Part shown: positions 10,088 to 21,027 of the stretch, piece by piece
Numbering within the stretch: the stretch's first letter is position 1
Layout of the letters: every line of letters starts with the position of its first letter
From: Auricularia sp. M13
Lineage: Eukaryota > Basidiomycota > Agaricomycetes > Auriculariales > Auriculariaceae
Direction of reading: 5' to 3'
Length of the DNA stretch: 64,000 nt
NCBI GenBank assembly: GCA_037042915.1
Contig: CM073203.1
Span: 2,542,001-2,606,000 of the forward strand
Translations under genes and position numbers: made by a program
Notes under the pieces: generated by a model
The model's input: only the letters and a program-made list of their open reading frames with translations
What the model was told of the DNA's origin: nothing
The model's database searches: none

Positions 10088-12676
10088 ATGGGATCCTCTG
10101 GTGCGCAGAGCTCTTCCTTCGAGAGTCATCCTAATCCCTGTCAGGTTCCCCAAGTCGGCCGGCTTACATGACTGACGACATCGAGATAGAACTCCATAGA
10201 TACACCTCGCGTATCCGAGATTTTCTTCAAGGGACGGATGGATTGCCTCTTTGGGAGCCTCCAGGGTCTTGGGAAGGATCGTTGTCTTGGAACCAGGAAG
10301 AAATCGACCGGCTCAATGGCATGAAGATACCCGCCTTAATTCATCGCGACGAATCGCGAAGGCACATGCCTGATATGCTGCTGTACCAGCTGGGCAACCT
10401 TGGTCTGTTAGACACCGGCTTTCCAGACCGATTGCATGAAGTCGTCTCAGGAGAGGGGCACATGTAACGCACATCTATTGCCTCGTGAATTGATAGCTAA
10501 CGCGCGTTCAGTTACATCTCCAATTCCTCTGGCACCGGAAAGACGCGATTGATTTTTGAGACCTTGGCCAACCACTGGGGCCTCTACTTCACCTGTACTT
10601 CGGACGCCATTGTCGATCCTTACGGCTCTCGTGACCTGCGTGCTGCGTTGGACAGATTAACTGGCACTCATATCGACGGAATGGGCTTCGACGTAGAAAT
10701 TCCCGACTCAATACGGTTATCATCGCGTTGGCGGATGATCGTCGAGAACAATCGTCGCATTGCCAATCGGGTCATCAATCAAGTGATTCTTACTCGTCTT
10801 TACGTCCTGGACCACTTTTGTGGCATTCTTCGGGATATCAATATCCCTGATGATGTGGCGCGCATGAAATGGCTGTTGATCCAGCTACGTCCACGCTCGG
10901 TTCTCTCCACCGACATTTTTTCCTCCATAGCCTATGCGGTTCGCCTACTCTCCGACGCCGACGTGGCGACTCATATCGGCACACTCTATAAGCTTCACTG
11001 TTCCCGAATCGGTTTTGTCGCCATTGACGAGTCTAACGTGGCTATGGAAGCCTTCCCCATGGCTTTCATGACCGCTGATCATCGACGTCGCGTGCCGTTT
11101 CTCCGTCAGCTTGTACTCTGTATGGCAAATGGCCATCCCGCATCGCGGCTGATTGTCGCCGGTACTCTGCTCGCCGAGGATGTCGTAACCGAGCCAATCC
11201 AATGCTCATCGTCGAAAATCCGTTCGCTGCGCGTGTTGCATGATTTGGGCTATTTTGGAACTCTCGCGCGGACGAAGGTGTATCTGGTACACTTCCTTGG
11301 CCACGCGTTATCAGAAGACGACATTAAAACTGTTCATATCTGGTTCCGAGGCAGGTGGGTACATAGGCCTCCGTTTTGTTACGGTTCTGAACGACATCCA
11401 GGCATCGATTTTTGGCCGTTTTGGTCCAATACCTTCTAGTATACGGACCACGCAGATTGCGGGGTGTCATGGACTCTATCATCTACCGTTTCACCGGCCA
11501 CAAGCGGTCCGACATTCACCCCTTCGAATACGTGAACATAGGGCTAGCTTTCAGCGACGAGGTTCTCGAGGGTGAGAGAGCGTTTCTGAATATTCAGCCA
11601 CATCCCTGACTGCTGTTAGAATCACCCATCGCACTTTCTCTTCGAGGTGCGACCTTGAATTGCGCCCTTTACCAGCGCGCGACGTCCTTCAACAGTCACT
11701 CGCGAAAATTAGTTGGCTTGGGTGCTGCGCTATATGGAGCCGATGTTTCGGTCGCTCGGATATTCGAGCCGTTGATCATGCTCAATCTTGCTAGATGGCT
11801 GCTCTCGTCCCCGGCATACGGTATACTCGGCGTCATACAGACTAAAGGTGCTGACGACGCCGTGGCATTGGACAATGCGTGCTTTGCAGAAGGTCTCGCT
11901 GCATGTCTTCGCGACACTTTGGGTCCTAGGCCCTCATCGCCACCTGGTTCCACATCCTCGATGCCAACTGTTTCCGCGTCCTCATCGCATAGTTCCGACG
12001 CGTCATTGCCGCACATGCAGGCTATCCTCGACTTCAGCGGCCCAGCTCCCGCATGGGCATGTCAGTCTGCGCGACTCGTGCTCCCACAACTTTCGCATCG
12101 TCGCTCGCGTTTCGCAGCGTATTCGTATGATACGGATGTGTCCGTGCAGCTGGCGACGACGCCCGATGACGTGTTCCGGTGGCTGGACAATGCGTCCCGC
12201 CCTTTCCTCATCCCCGATCCAGATTTCGGCGCGGCCCTGCTATTCGTCATCGAACTTGCTGATTCCCAGAAACTTCTGGCTACGCTTGACCAGCGATTCC
12301 TCCGAGAGAGGCGTTCCTTTCGTGATCGCCGCCTTGTACCCTTGAGGCATGAAGACTTCTACAAACAGGTGCGCGCATCCGAACTTCTCACGCTCAAATT
12401 CAGGCTCATTTGCGATAGGATCCACACAATCGCGCGCGATTGTTCTCAGCCTTAGAAAAGTTCTCGTTGCCGGCGAAAGCAGGAGCTCGAAGGTCGGCGC
12501 ATTCCCCTCCGTCGAAGTTTAATATGCTTCAGTTGCTCTGCTTCGCCCGCCCGTATCGCTCCGGTACAACTTACGACCCTCCAGTAGCGGCACTCAAATC
12601 GTCCTATCTACGACAGCAACGAAGACCGGTGGAATTTAAGCTGTCGCTTGTATTAGACTGGATTACTGGTTCATAG
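10088..12676 (+). CDS. CRN-like P-loop NTPase with nuclease-like C-terminus, family A copy 1
   Basis: Six exons join without frame errors: 10088-10100, 10145-10463, 10512-11354, 11402-11571, 11620-12368 and 12419-12676, giving 783 residues. In order they show a short Ser/Gly leader, a conserved pre-domain (LNGMKIPALI, then PDMLLYQLGNLGLLD), the P-loop SNSSGTGKTRLIFE, Walker B RIGFVAIDESN, the post-NTPase motif RGRHRFLAVLVQYLL, FEPLIMLNLARW, and a C-terminal block IPDPDFGAALLFVIELADSQ. This order, P-loop NTPase followed by a restriction-nuclease-like fold, resembles Crinkler-type effectors of fungi and oomycetes. The C-terminal block has the Asp and Glu of a PD-(D/E)xK core but no following Lys, so nuclease activity is doubtful. 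No signal peptide is seen. Copies at 28.7 and 46.8 kb share all introns. Assignment to the CRN superfamily is inferred from architecture; role unknown. Confidence 0.7.
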
Positions 12677-13640
12677 CATTTTCTCAGGTGAATGTGTACG
12701 AAATACGCAGGACGTCCTTGATTTTGAAGACATTGATAATTTTACCCCCGACTAACTGCACGTTCCTCGAGTCCAGCTGCGTAACCGCAGCGTATGTTGC
12801 AGGTTGTTATAAGGAAGAATGCATGTTGGCAGGATCTGCCAGCGCCAATGCTTGACGGACTGCGTGGCGCGTGGCCTTTCTCCTCGATAGGCACGGGCGG
12901 TCTGAATGGTCTGTTAGTGTCAATTCTTGACCAAAGGTAGCGGTAACATTGTTGCGACTACAGCCAGCAACTGCTGACAGTTTCATGTGCAAGCTTGCCT
13001 ATGCGTAAAGCCACTGTCGGGAGGCGTCCGCCGAAACTCCGCTCGCTCCGCTTTCCTCGCAATCCATAGCGCTGCGCTCAGCATAAGGCTCTAGGGGAAA
13101 TTTCGTCCATCAGAGCACCGGACCACTTTTACTCATGATCTATCGGGTGTGCTGTTAAATTGCACTCGTCATTGGACTCTCACGCCTCGGCGCCTGGTGG
13201 ACGGTTGTATTTTACGACAGACAGCGGTTCTCCACATCAATGACAACGTCAGCACCCGTTGAAACCAGTCTCCTGACCTGCTCTAGCACAATGGCTACGT
13301 TCTTCAGGCTGTGTTGTTCTGTTGTTCTCTATCGCTCCCGGTCGCATATTGCTCGCAAAGCATGCTTCCAGACGGGGCGCCCATGATGCTGTAAAAAGCA
13401 GCCGGCGTGTCGTCCTGAAGCAACGTTGTGTGCCTGTGTTGCTGCAACTCCAGTTCTGCCTTTTTCTTCCAACTCTCCGCCATCGGCATCGCCAGTCGCA
13501 GCGAACTGCGTGGTGAATACAGTGAGCACTTATATTCGTCTAACCGCAACTCATCTCCCACGCAGATCTCCCCGTCACTCCACGCCGTGCGCTGCAGTCC
13601 ATAGCACCAGGCACCCGTATAAATATCTTCTTCAACCTCA
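12677..13640. promoter_or_regulatory. Intergenic region and promoter of CRN-like gene B1
   Basis: No gene is seen. Part of it (about 13340-13420) resembles the region upstream of gene B2 (about 39310-39430); both contain a GACGGGGCGCCC(A/G)TGATGCT stretch. A TATA-like CCGTATAAATA lies near 13616-13625, about 20 bp before the B1 start at 13641. Confidence 0.5.
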
Positions 13641-16319
13641 ATGTCGACCCGAAACAGTCCCGAAGGAGACAGCCTCGATCTGAACGACTATATCAGTGCA
13701 TACCGCCTTGCTTTTGATCCTCGCTTGGGCAAGAATCGCTCCGAGCTCGAACGATGCACAGGCTTCTTTGAGATGGTTACCAGTACTCGCGCTGTGCTCA
13801 CGTCTCACACGAACTCGAACATTTCCGGCCAATTTCAGCGTGATATCGCCGGAATAAATCGTCTTGAAACAGTGGAAGACGTGCAAAATATTCTCCAGAC
13901 ATGGGTCAAAAGTACGTGCATCGCCATTCCGTTGCACGCATACAAATTTGTTGCAGAGTTCACCGATATCGCAACCACGGAGAATGCTGCAGGAGAAAGT
14001 ACGAATGGTGAGCTCACTCTACAGTATTGGATACTGAGTTGCTGAGCTTAGGAATGTTCGAAGATGAAGATGGCATGTCAGTCGATGAAGATGGTCAGCA
14101 CTTACTGTCGTATACTGTTAATTATTGATATCTCAGTAGAACCTGCTGCACTTGACCCCGATATGGTGCTCAATATCGCGGGCGTGAAACGCAAGTCTGA
14201 CCTCCTAGGTAGTCTAGACATATATCTTACGAACTCTCAGGAAGCCACGAAGCCTCTTCAGAGGATACGCAATGGATTGAGGAAGGTAAGCCACCTGCTT
14301 TATGAGTTGATCAGTTTCTGACATGCGTCTCCTTACCAGCGAAAATACGTCGTAAGTTTATCTCTCTCAGCACGCCATGAGCTTATAGATGAATTCTTTT
14401 CAGGCAGTGCGTCGCACTCGACGCAAGCTATACAATACTGACAGCCGTAGCAGCGCGTAACCAGACCGCAGAAGAGGAAGCAGCGGCTCAACCCACGCAC
14501 CATGTACAAGCCTCGCATGTCGTCAACAGCGCAGCATTTCAGAAGCTGAAGACGGACGTCAAGAAAGAGCTCAAGCGGCTCGTCGACGAAGAGGATGATT
14601 ATTGGGACGCCTTCCAACCAGATCCGGCGCTCTGGTGTGACACCGATCCTGCCGTCAAGGAGCACGTCGCGGCATTGAAAATTCCTGCCGTTCCGCTCCA
14701 CACCAAATCTCTTCCCGACATGATGCTGCACCGCCTCGGAAAGCTTGGTGACTCTAGCCCTGGTGTTCCTGCCCTTGATCCCCGCATGGAAGAACGCCTG
14801 AAACCATTGCTTAACTCTGCCGATTGGGATTTGTGAGTCGTCCGTAGTCTCACTATCTAAGACGCAGCATCCTCACCAGTTCGTAGCTTCCTCAAGAATG
14901 CAGCCGGAGTGGGGAAAACACGCTACATGTTCGAATTGCTAGCGAGGCGTTGGGGGCTCTACTTCAACTTTGCGCACGATCCGACTAAGAATCCATATGG
15001 CTCTCGCGACATGATGACCGTCGTTTCCCAGCTCAATCACGGACGGCGGAACATCCATGCCACTTCTATTTACTTTCAACCTGAAGTAGACGGCTACGGC
15101 CGCGCATCACGTGTGGCAAGGCAGAACAACTCTGTGATCGCCGGGCACTTATACCTGCTTCTGGTCTATGCTCGCGCTCTCGTCTTCGAGTGGTTTCTCG
15201 ACGTCTACAAATTGAAGCGCGGAACACTCGACGACAAGGCCATCCGTCTCTGGTGTCTTTTGCAGATCCGACCATTGCTCCGTGGCAAAGAGCGCACGCA
15301 GGCGCGATTCGACGTCTTCGACACCGTCTTTCGATCAGTGCTCATGGTCGAGAAGGAATCGTGTTCCAAAGCTGTCACCGATCTTCTCACCTCTTGCGAC
15401 CGGAAGGGCGCAAAGATCTCGTTCTTGCTTCTGGACGAGGCACATGTGCCTGCTGCCATGTTTCCAACTGCTTTCGACCCCTACTCCCGAAGCTCACAGG
15501 TCGCTCGAAAAACTCGGCCGCTGCTCAAGCCTGCGATGTTGGCTCTACGTGAACACTTTGTCGACTACTCTGCCAGGGTACTGGTCGCAGCAACCGAGTT
15601 TAATACTGCTATTATCAACGAAGCTGTTGGTTCGAGCATCATGAAGAATTTTGGTGTACACCCTCGCCCATTCATTGACTTCGGCGACTATTCGCAGCCT
15701 TCTGAGATCCGAAACGCGCTGTGCCATTTCTTCGGCGAGAAGTATGTTTCGGGTATCAGCAAGATTATGCGCAGCGATATCGACTTTTGGCTTGCTGGCA
15801 GGTGAGTTCTTGTCTACTGTGATCCCACGCTCGTAACATCAGTCCCGCGCAGGCACAGGTTTCTGAGCACCTTCATTCAGTGGGTGCTGCATCAAGGCAC
15901 GACGAGGGACGCAGTCCTGGAGGTGCTGAGGCAGCTGGTTTACTGTGCGACAGGAAGAGCATATGCTGGTATTTACAAACACATCGAAGGCTTCGCGTTT
16001 GCGAATCTCGTTCCCGAACAGCTTCGGAAACAAAAGATACCTGTCGAGCTCCTTGGTAAGTGGAATTGCGCCGTATGGTAGGGTCTCTCCTGATTAGTCT
16101 TTGGCAGACATCAGAGGGCAACTGCAGCATGCAGTCATTTACTTCATTGTCAAGGGCCGATTCCCGAGATTCAGCGCCAAAAGGCGGATGATGGTCACCC
16201 TTGGTCTCGGCTGCTTCGTACCGCCAGAGACACCGGGAGGAGAGGAGACCATCGTCATCAAAGAAAGTTTAGTCTTGACGAGCGCCATGGTCTGGCTGAA
16301 CGGAGTGGAGGAGAAGCCG

Positions 16320-16328
16320 CTGATTAAT
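16320..16328. repeat. Target site duplication of the inverted-repeat element, left copy
   Basis: CTGATTAAT, repeated exactly at 27265-27273. The gene frame reads through one copy: KPLIN then VLDKAM. Confidence 0.9.
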
Positions 16329-17119
16329 CAAGCTCGTACCCAGCGGCTTGCACTCGTTCGTTCGCGTTAGGCATATCGGCGGTGAATGTAGTCGTGTAGA
16401 TACAGGAGAAGACGACAGGCCACCTTGCCTCCGGACCACCACGTCCTTTCCGAAATGACCTCGTCTCTGTCCATCGCGGCATGCTCGCGATCCAGAAATG
16501 GGTTACATTAGCTGTAAAGTGTATTAAGAGCCACGCTGCCCGAGACTCGAAGAAAAAATTCCTGCTTTGAAAAAACATGCGAAAATTACACGAGCGCCGC
16601 CGTCTGGCTGCGCGGAGCCTCGCTCAAGATCACTAGCCCCAGCGCGCCAGTAGGACAGCCCTAGACGCTATTGAGGAGCGCGGTGACGACCACAAAACGT
16701 CGGTGCGACCGCCATGAACGCCAGCGAGCGCGCTGAGCACTGAGCGACGTGTCCGCAGCCAGCGCTACCGAACTTGATCCGAAAAACCCGGAACGATGAC
16801 GCAACGCGCTCTACCTTTTTTCAGACTGTCCACACGCCAATACTGGTCGCATACCATGCTCGCAAGACATCTGCTCGCATCGCGGGTCATGAAGCGCCCG
16901 CAGAGCCATGCTCATATGTAAGGCCTTAAAGAAACAGAAAATGGTGTGTACGGAGAAGCATGCATCTCCCCCGGCGGTGCGTCCACAAACAATGCATTCG
17001 AGATTTAACAAACATTCCACACCTAGCCACCTTACGCGAACACAAGATTGCGGATATGAAAACCGTTTGCCAGGAGTACAACATATAAGACGTAGCGGAG
17101 AACCGCCAATTTCGCAAAA

Positions 17120-17748
17120 ATGCAAAACCCGAACGACGTCGGCCCTCCTCTTCCACCAGTGGTCATTGCTCTACTCGTCCTGCTCGCTGTGGGCCTCGGC
17201 GTGGCAGGAATAGTGTCCCAGACGCATTCCCAAAGGCGTAACCCCTTCGAGGACCTGGAGCTCGAGCTTGCGCGGGCTGCTGGAACGCAGTCGGCAGTCC
17301 CTAGCCAGCAACCAGGGTCTACGCAATCCGGACATGCTTCTAGGACACATACCCCTCCCACGCCACAAGCTTCGGCGGCCGAACTGCGCGCCGAACCTCC
17401 GCCGACAGGTCCAAACTGCTCGCCTATCAGCAGGGAAGAAGGAACGCGCCCAGTGCAGATCATCATACGTGATCGCCTTGCGCCTGGCCAACAGCCGCCC
17501 ACTTTCGAACCCGGTCAGCCTCACACCAGCCCAGGCTAAGACATGCTAATCGTCCAATAGGAGACAACCGTACATTCATTGCTCTTCCCGATGAGCCGCC
17601 GACGCCGCGTGGATACCGCGAACCGACGCGTGTAGTGACTCAACCTGTCCCCTTTGGGCCCAAGCACCCTGACGCCATCATGTTCGAAAATAAGACTGGC
17701 CACGCTTCCAAGAAAGGTCGCATCTCCATCAAAAACCTCTTTCCTTAG
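17120..17748 (+). CDS. Small single-pass membrane protein, unknown, in the 5' part of the LINE insertion
   Basis: Two exons: 17120 to about 17512, then, after an intron GTCAGCC...CCAATAG that contains a TGCTAAT branch site, GAGACAACC... to the TAG at 17746-17748. The protein has about 190 residues: a short N-terminus, one membrane segment (VVIALLVLLAVGLGVAGIV, residues about 14-32), then a Pro/Ser/Thr-rich region, and a basic end KKGRISIKNLFP. I do not recognise the family. A spliceable gene inside a retrotransposed segment is odd. It could be a captured host gene or an element accessory. Confidence 0.5.
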
Positions 17749-17850
17749 TATAAATTAAAACACTGTGCGAGCCTCGCTCCCTCATTCCCTCCCCGTGCCG
17801 ATTACACCCCGTCGCGCCCTCGCTGCCACACACCCCGTCCTCAAGCCTCG

Positions 17851-18126
17851 ATGTGCTATACATATGTCTCTCTAATCGAGCATGCGTGCAAGCACAAGTT
17901 CCTCAGGAATAAATTCGAAGTACAAAGTCCTGATAACGACAAACTTACACTGACCTCAACCCAGTGCCGCTGCTTCAACCCTGGTTGCCGTACTAGCATA
18001 ACCCACGACAAGGCGCACAACTGCGCGCTCCGCGGTTGCATAGTGCTCAGGACGGCGACGAAAGATGCAGTGAACGAGTACTCCTCGGAGATCTGCGCCC
18101 TGTGCGAGGAAGGACTTACGGTGTAA
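17851..18126 (+). CDS. Small Cys/His-rich protein, unknown, in the 5' part of the LINE insertion
   Basis: A 91-residue frame from ATG 17851. It has many Cys and His residues (HACKHKF, CRCFNPGC, THDKAHNC, CALCEEG), which suggests one or two zinc sites. A TATA-like TATAAATTAAAAC lies about 100 bp upstream, directly after the preceding small gene. Function unknown; it may be a short host-type or element-type protein. Confidence 0.4.
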   Translation: MCYTYVSLIEHACKHKFLRNKFEVQSPDNDKLTLTSTQCRCFNPGCRTSITHDKAHNCALRGCIVLRTATKDAVNEYSSEICALCEEGLTV

Positions 18127-18788
18127 AAGATCGGAAATCGCTGACCTAATGTGATGAGTTATCGTGATGATGCTAAGCGAGCATGAATTTGTCAGCAAGT
18201 TCGGGAAAATAGCTCCGTGAGACGCGGCGCCCGGAGGTCAAATGAGTATGACAAGAGAGATTCAAATGTGCCTTTCGGTAACCAAGACCGCCGCTAAATC
18301 ACGGAGAATGTCATACAATTTGATAAAAAGTCTTAGATCCGACTACATTTGCTAATGGATACTACCTCCCATCAACTGCGGCCAAAATACCCTGAGGAGA
18401 GATCGGAATACAGCGTCCTCATAGTGAACCATTGGAGCCAATTCAAACTCGTGAAATCTAACTACATATACATTCCCAACGCATTACTCGTATGAGTCCG
18501 CTGGGAATGTCACAAGCGGACGTGTTATCCGACTACATCAGACCGCCGCAGTGGCCGTAGCGAAATAATTCTACCATTTGCCGGGTATGAGTAATAAAGA
18601 ACTCACAGGAAACGTCTGCAACGTAAAGACCGGCAGCCTCAAAGTGCTTAAAAGGCCATGGGGGAAACTGGGAAGTTCCTGGACCCAACAGCGAGCAGAA
18701 ATGAGCTCCCAAAGTAAGCTGTAGTCTGAATGTCGGGTGTTTCCGAGTCTGACGTCTACCAGACTCGTTCCAAACCCTCAACGTCGAC

Positions 18789-20654
18789 GTGCCCGTACCT
18801 GACTCGAGCATACCGTCGGGGCCCGGCGTCGCCTTGACCACATCGCCAGCCGCAGCGCAGAGCGTTCGTCCGGACGCGCCAGTCGATCTCGAGATCGACG
18901 ACGCACTGGGCCTCGCTGGCACGCCCACGCACGTCGACAAGGCGGGCGCCAAGAGGCCTAGGGGCTCAGGAGGCGACGATAGCGGTGACGACCACCACGA
19001 GGCAAGGCAAGCAGCCCGCAGGGCCGATCCCACAAATCCATTCCGAGTCGGTGACCAGCTGAACCCGTTTGCCATGAAGTACGGGGTAAGTCTGCAATTT
19101 TTATTTTATTTTACAATACGCGTGGAAGTCCTGATATTCTTCCAGGAAATGTGTGAGAAGCGCCACCAAGACCAGGTCATCGAGAACGGCCACGCCGCGG
19201 CGGCGATCCAGTTCGCCCTCGACAACGGCTTTCACCCTGACCGCGTCCCGTTCGGCGCGCAGCCTGACGATGGCATGGAAGAAGACGATGACCTCGGGGA
19301 CCCGCGAAGCCCAACGACGGAGGCCATGCGCCTCAGACTCCAACGCCTGGCCCGTCCCGCTACCGAACCGCGCCGTGCCTCTCCAGTAGCGCAGCACGCG
19401 GCAGCGCCACCTGAGGCAACTCGTCTTCCGGGCGCGGACCAAGTCATCGACGTCGACGCCTTCGCCGTCGACGAAACCGACATGGCTGAACCCGCCGCGC
19501 TGCCTGCGCCCCTCGGCACCGCACGCCCGAATATGCGCAAGCCAAGCAAGAGCGATGCCGGTGACGACGGGCTCACAGCTGAAGAGCGCAAGGACGTCCG
19601 AAAAATCCACGAGGTCTTTGGAGACAGCAGGATCCTACTCAAGATCGCACCGCCGAAGTTCGACGTCGAAGGCCGCGGCCCGCTATGGGCACTCGCCAAC
19701 GTCTCGCGCCAACAGGCAGCGGACTGGGGGCTCTACGATGACCCCCACTTCCTCATCGTCGTCCCAGGCCCTCCGATGGGCGACGAGATGCGTGCAGCAA
19801 CTGCCGCGGCTCTCCAGTCCATCATCGAGCGCGCGGCGCCAGCCAAGGCCGAGCTGAAGCAGCCGCAGGTCGCGCCTGCCAACCCGCAGGACCCATCTAT
19901 GCCCCTCCTCAACATCTTCTTCGCGCACTCCATCGACGAGGACGTCAGGGACGGTTTCCGCGTCTCGACGGGCTACTCGGCCGGCCGCGACAACCAGATC
20001 TTCTTCACATTCGATCTAAGCAGCCGCGCGTCGTCCTTCATGTACACCATGTACGGCATCACGCTCAAGGACCCCGTGAAGGACGCTGCGAAGGTCGCAG
20101 AGCTCGTGACTGTGGCGCTGGCGGGCGACGAGGAGGTGAAGACCACTATCGTCAAGATCAAGCCTTCAATGGCGCCCGCGCTCAGACAAATGTCCGACGC
20201 GGAATTCGTCTCATACGTCCTCTCGTCGATCCGTGTCTCCGGCATGCGCATGGTGTCCCCGACTAAACGAGGCGTTTGGATTACTCAGTGGAACGTATAT
20301 CTAGACCACGCGCACCTCTTCCAGAGCAAGCACCGCGAGCTGCGCGCCAAGATCGCCGCCGTCCCCATCGTCACGTCGTTCTACGGAACTGGGCGGATGA
20401 TCAAGAAGAACTGGTACTGTGCCACCTGCATGTCAATTTCGCACCCGACTGGTCTCTGTCCATTCACCGCACTGCCCGGATGGGCCAACACCTCGTCGCT
20501 GCCGTCGGAAGACTCGAACGACATCTCCATGCGCATCGGAGAAGCAGCGGAAGGCAGCATGGGAGGCAGAGGGGGTTTCCGAGGAGGAAGAGGGAGTTTC
20601 CGAGGCGGTCGCGGTTCCCACGGCGGCCGTGGCGGCCGGGGAGGAAAGTTCTGA
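18789..20654 (+). CDS. LINE ORF1: Gag-like RNA-binding protein with zinc knuckle and RGG tail
   Basis: A 621-codon open frame upstream of the RT frame; the frame opens with GTG, and the true start is unsure. It has an acidic, low-complexity N-terminal half, a conserved middle (EERKDVRKIHEVFGDSRILL and later blocks), a C-x2-C-x4-H-x4-C zinc knuckle (CATCMSISHPTGLC, about 20420-20461) and a C-terminal run of Arg-Gly-Gly repeats (20560-20650). Zinc knuckle and RGG box are usual for nucleic-acid-binding LINE ORF1 proteins. A 60-nt stretch at about 19087-19146 begins GTAAGT and ends TTCTTCCAG, and its removal keeps the frame, so it looks like an optional intron. Confidence 0.75.
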   Translation: MPVPDSSIPSGPGVALTTSPAAAQSVRPDAPVDLEIDDALGLAGTPTHVDKAGAKRPRGSGGDDSGDDHHEARQAARRADPTNPFRVGDQLNPFAMKYGVSLQFLFYFTIRVEVLIFFQEMCEKRHQDQVIENGHAAAAIQFALDNGFHPDRVPFGAQPDDGMEEDDDLGDPRSPTTEAMRLRLQRLARPATEPRRASPVAQHAAAPPEATRLPGADQVIDVDAFAVDETDMAEPAALPAPLGTARPNMRKPSKSDAGDDGLTAEERKDVRKIHEVFGDSRILLKIAPPKFDVEGRGPLWALANVSRQQAADWGLYDDPHFLIVVPGPPMGDEMRAATAAALQSIIERAAPAKAELKQPQVAPANPQDPSMPLLNIFFAHSIDEDVRDGFRVSTGYSAGRDNQIFFTFDLSSRASSFMYTMYGITLKDPVKDAAKVAELVTVALAGDEEVKTTIVKIKPSMAPALRQMSDAEFVSYVLSSIRVSGMRMVSPTKRGVWITQWNVYLDHAHLFQSKHRELRAKIAAVPIVTSFYGTGRMIKKNWYCATCMSISHPTGLCPFTALPGWANTSSLPSEDSNDISMRIGEAAEGSMGGRGGFRGGRGSFRGGRGSHGGRGGRGGKF

Positions 20655-21027
20655 ACCCATAAGATAGAACGTCGTTGTCCACTGTGCACCAATGTGCCGT
20701 CGCAAAAGTATATATAATTTGAAAAGGGTTCTACATCCTGGTGTGAACTGCAGTGGGAGCAAAGTGACCTTACATGAAGTGAACCGGCAGTGAATGTAAG
20801 GCTCCAGAGAGTCTATGCACAATGTGTAAGTGCCGTGTCCTGGCCCAATATACCAGCTATCGAAAGACAGGATGGGAAAGCTAGGAAGCGTTATTCTTAA
20901 TTAAACGGCGATCTATTTAGATCTGAGCGTGCCGTGCGGAGACGCTGAAGCCCTCGGGAACGAGAACATCCGTCCGGACGGTTTTTCTCAAGTACCGACG
21001 TGCATAGCTCACCGCGCCATCCGGGAT

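Noticed and set aside
20929-21027. An earlier start for LINE ORF2 at 20929
   Set aside because: The codon there is GTG, not ATG. The first in-frame ATG is 21028.
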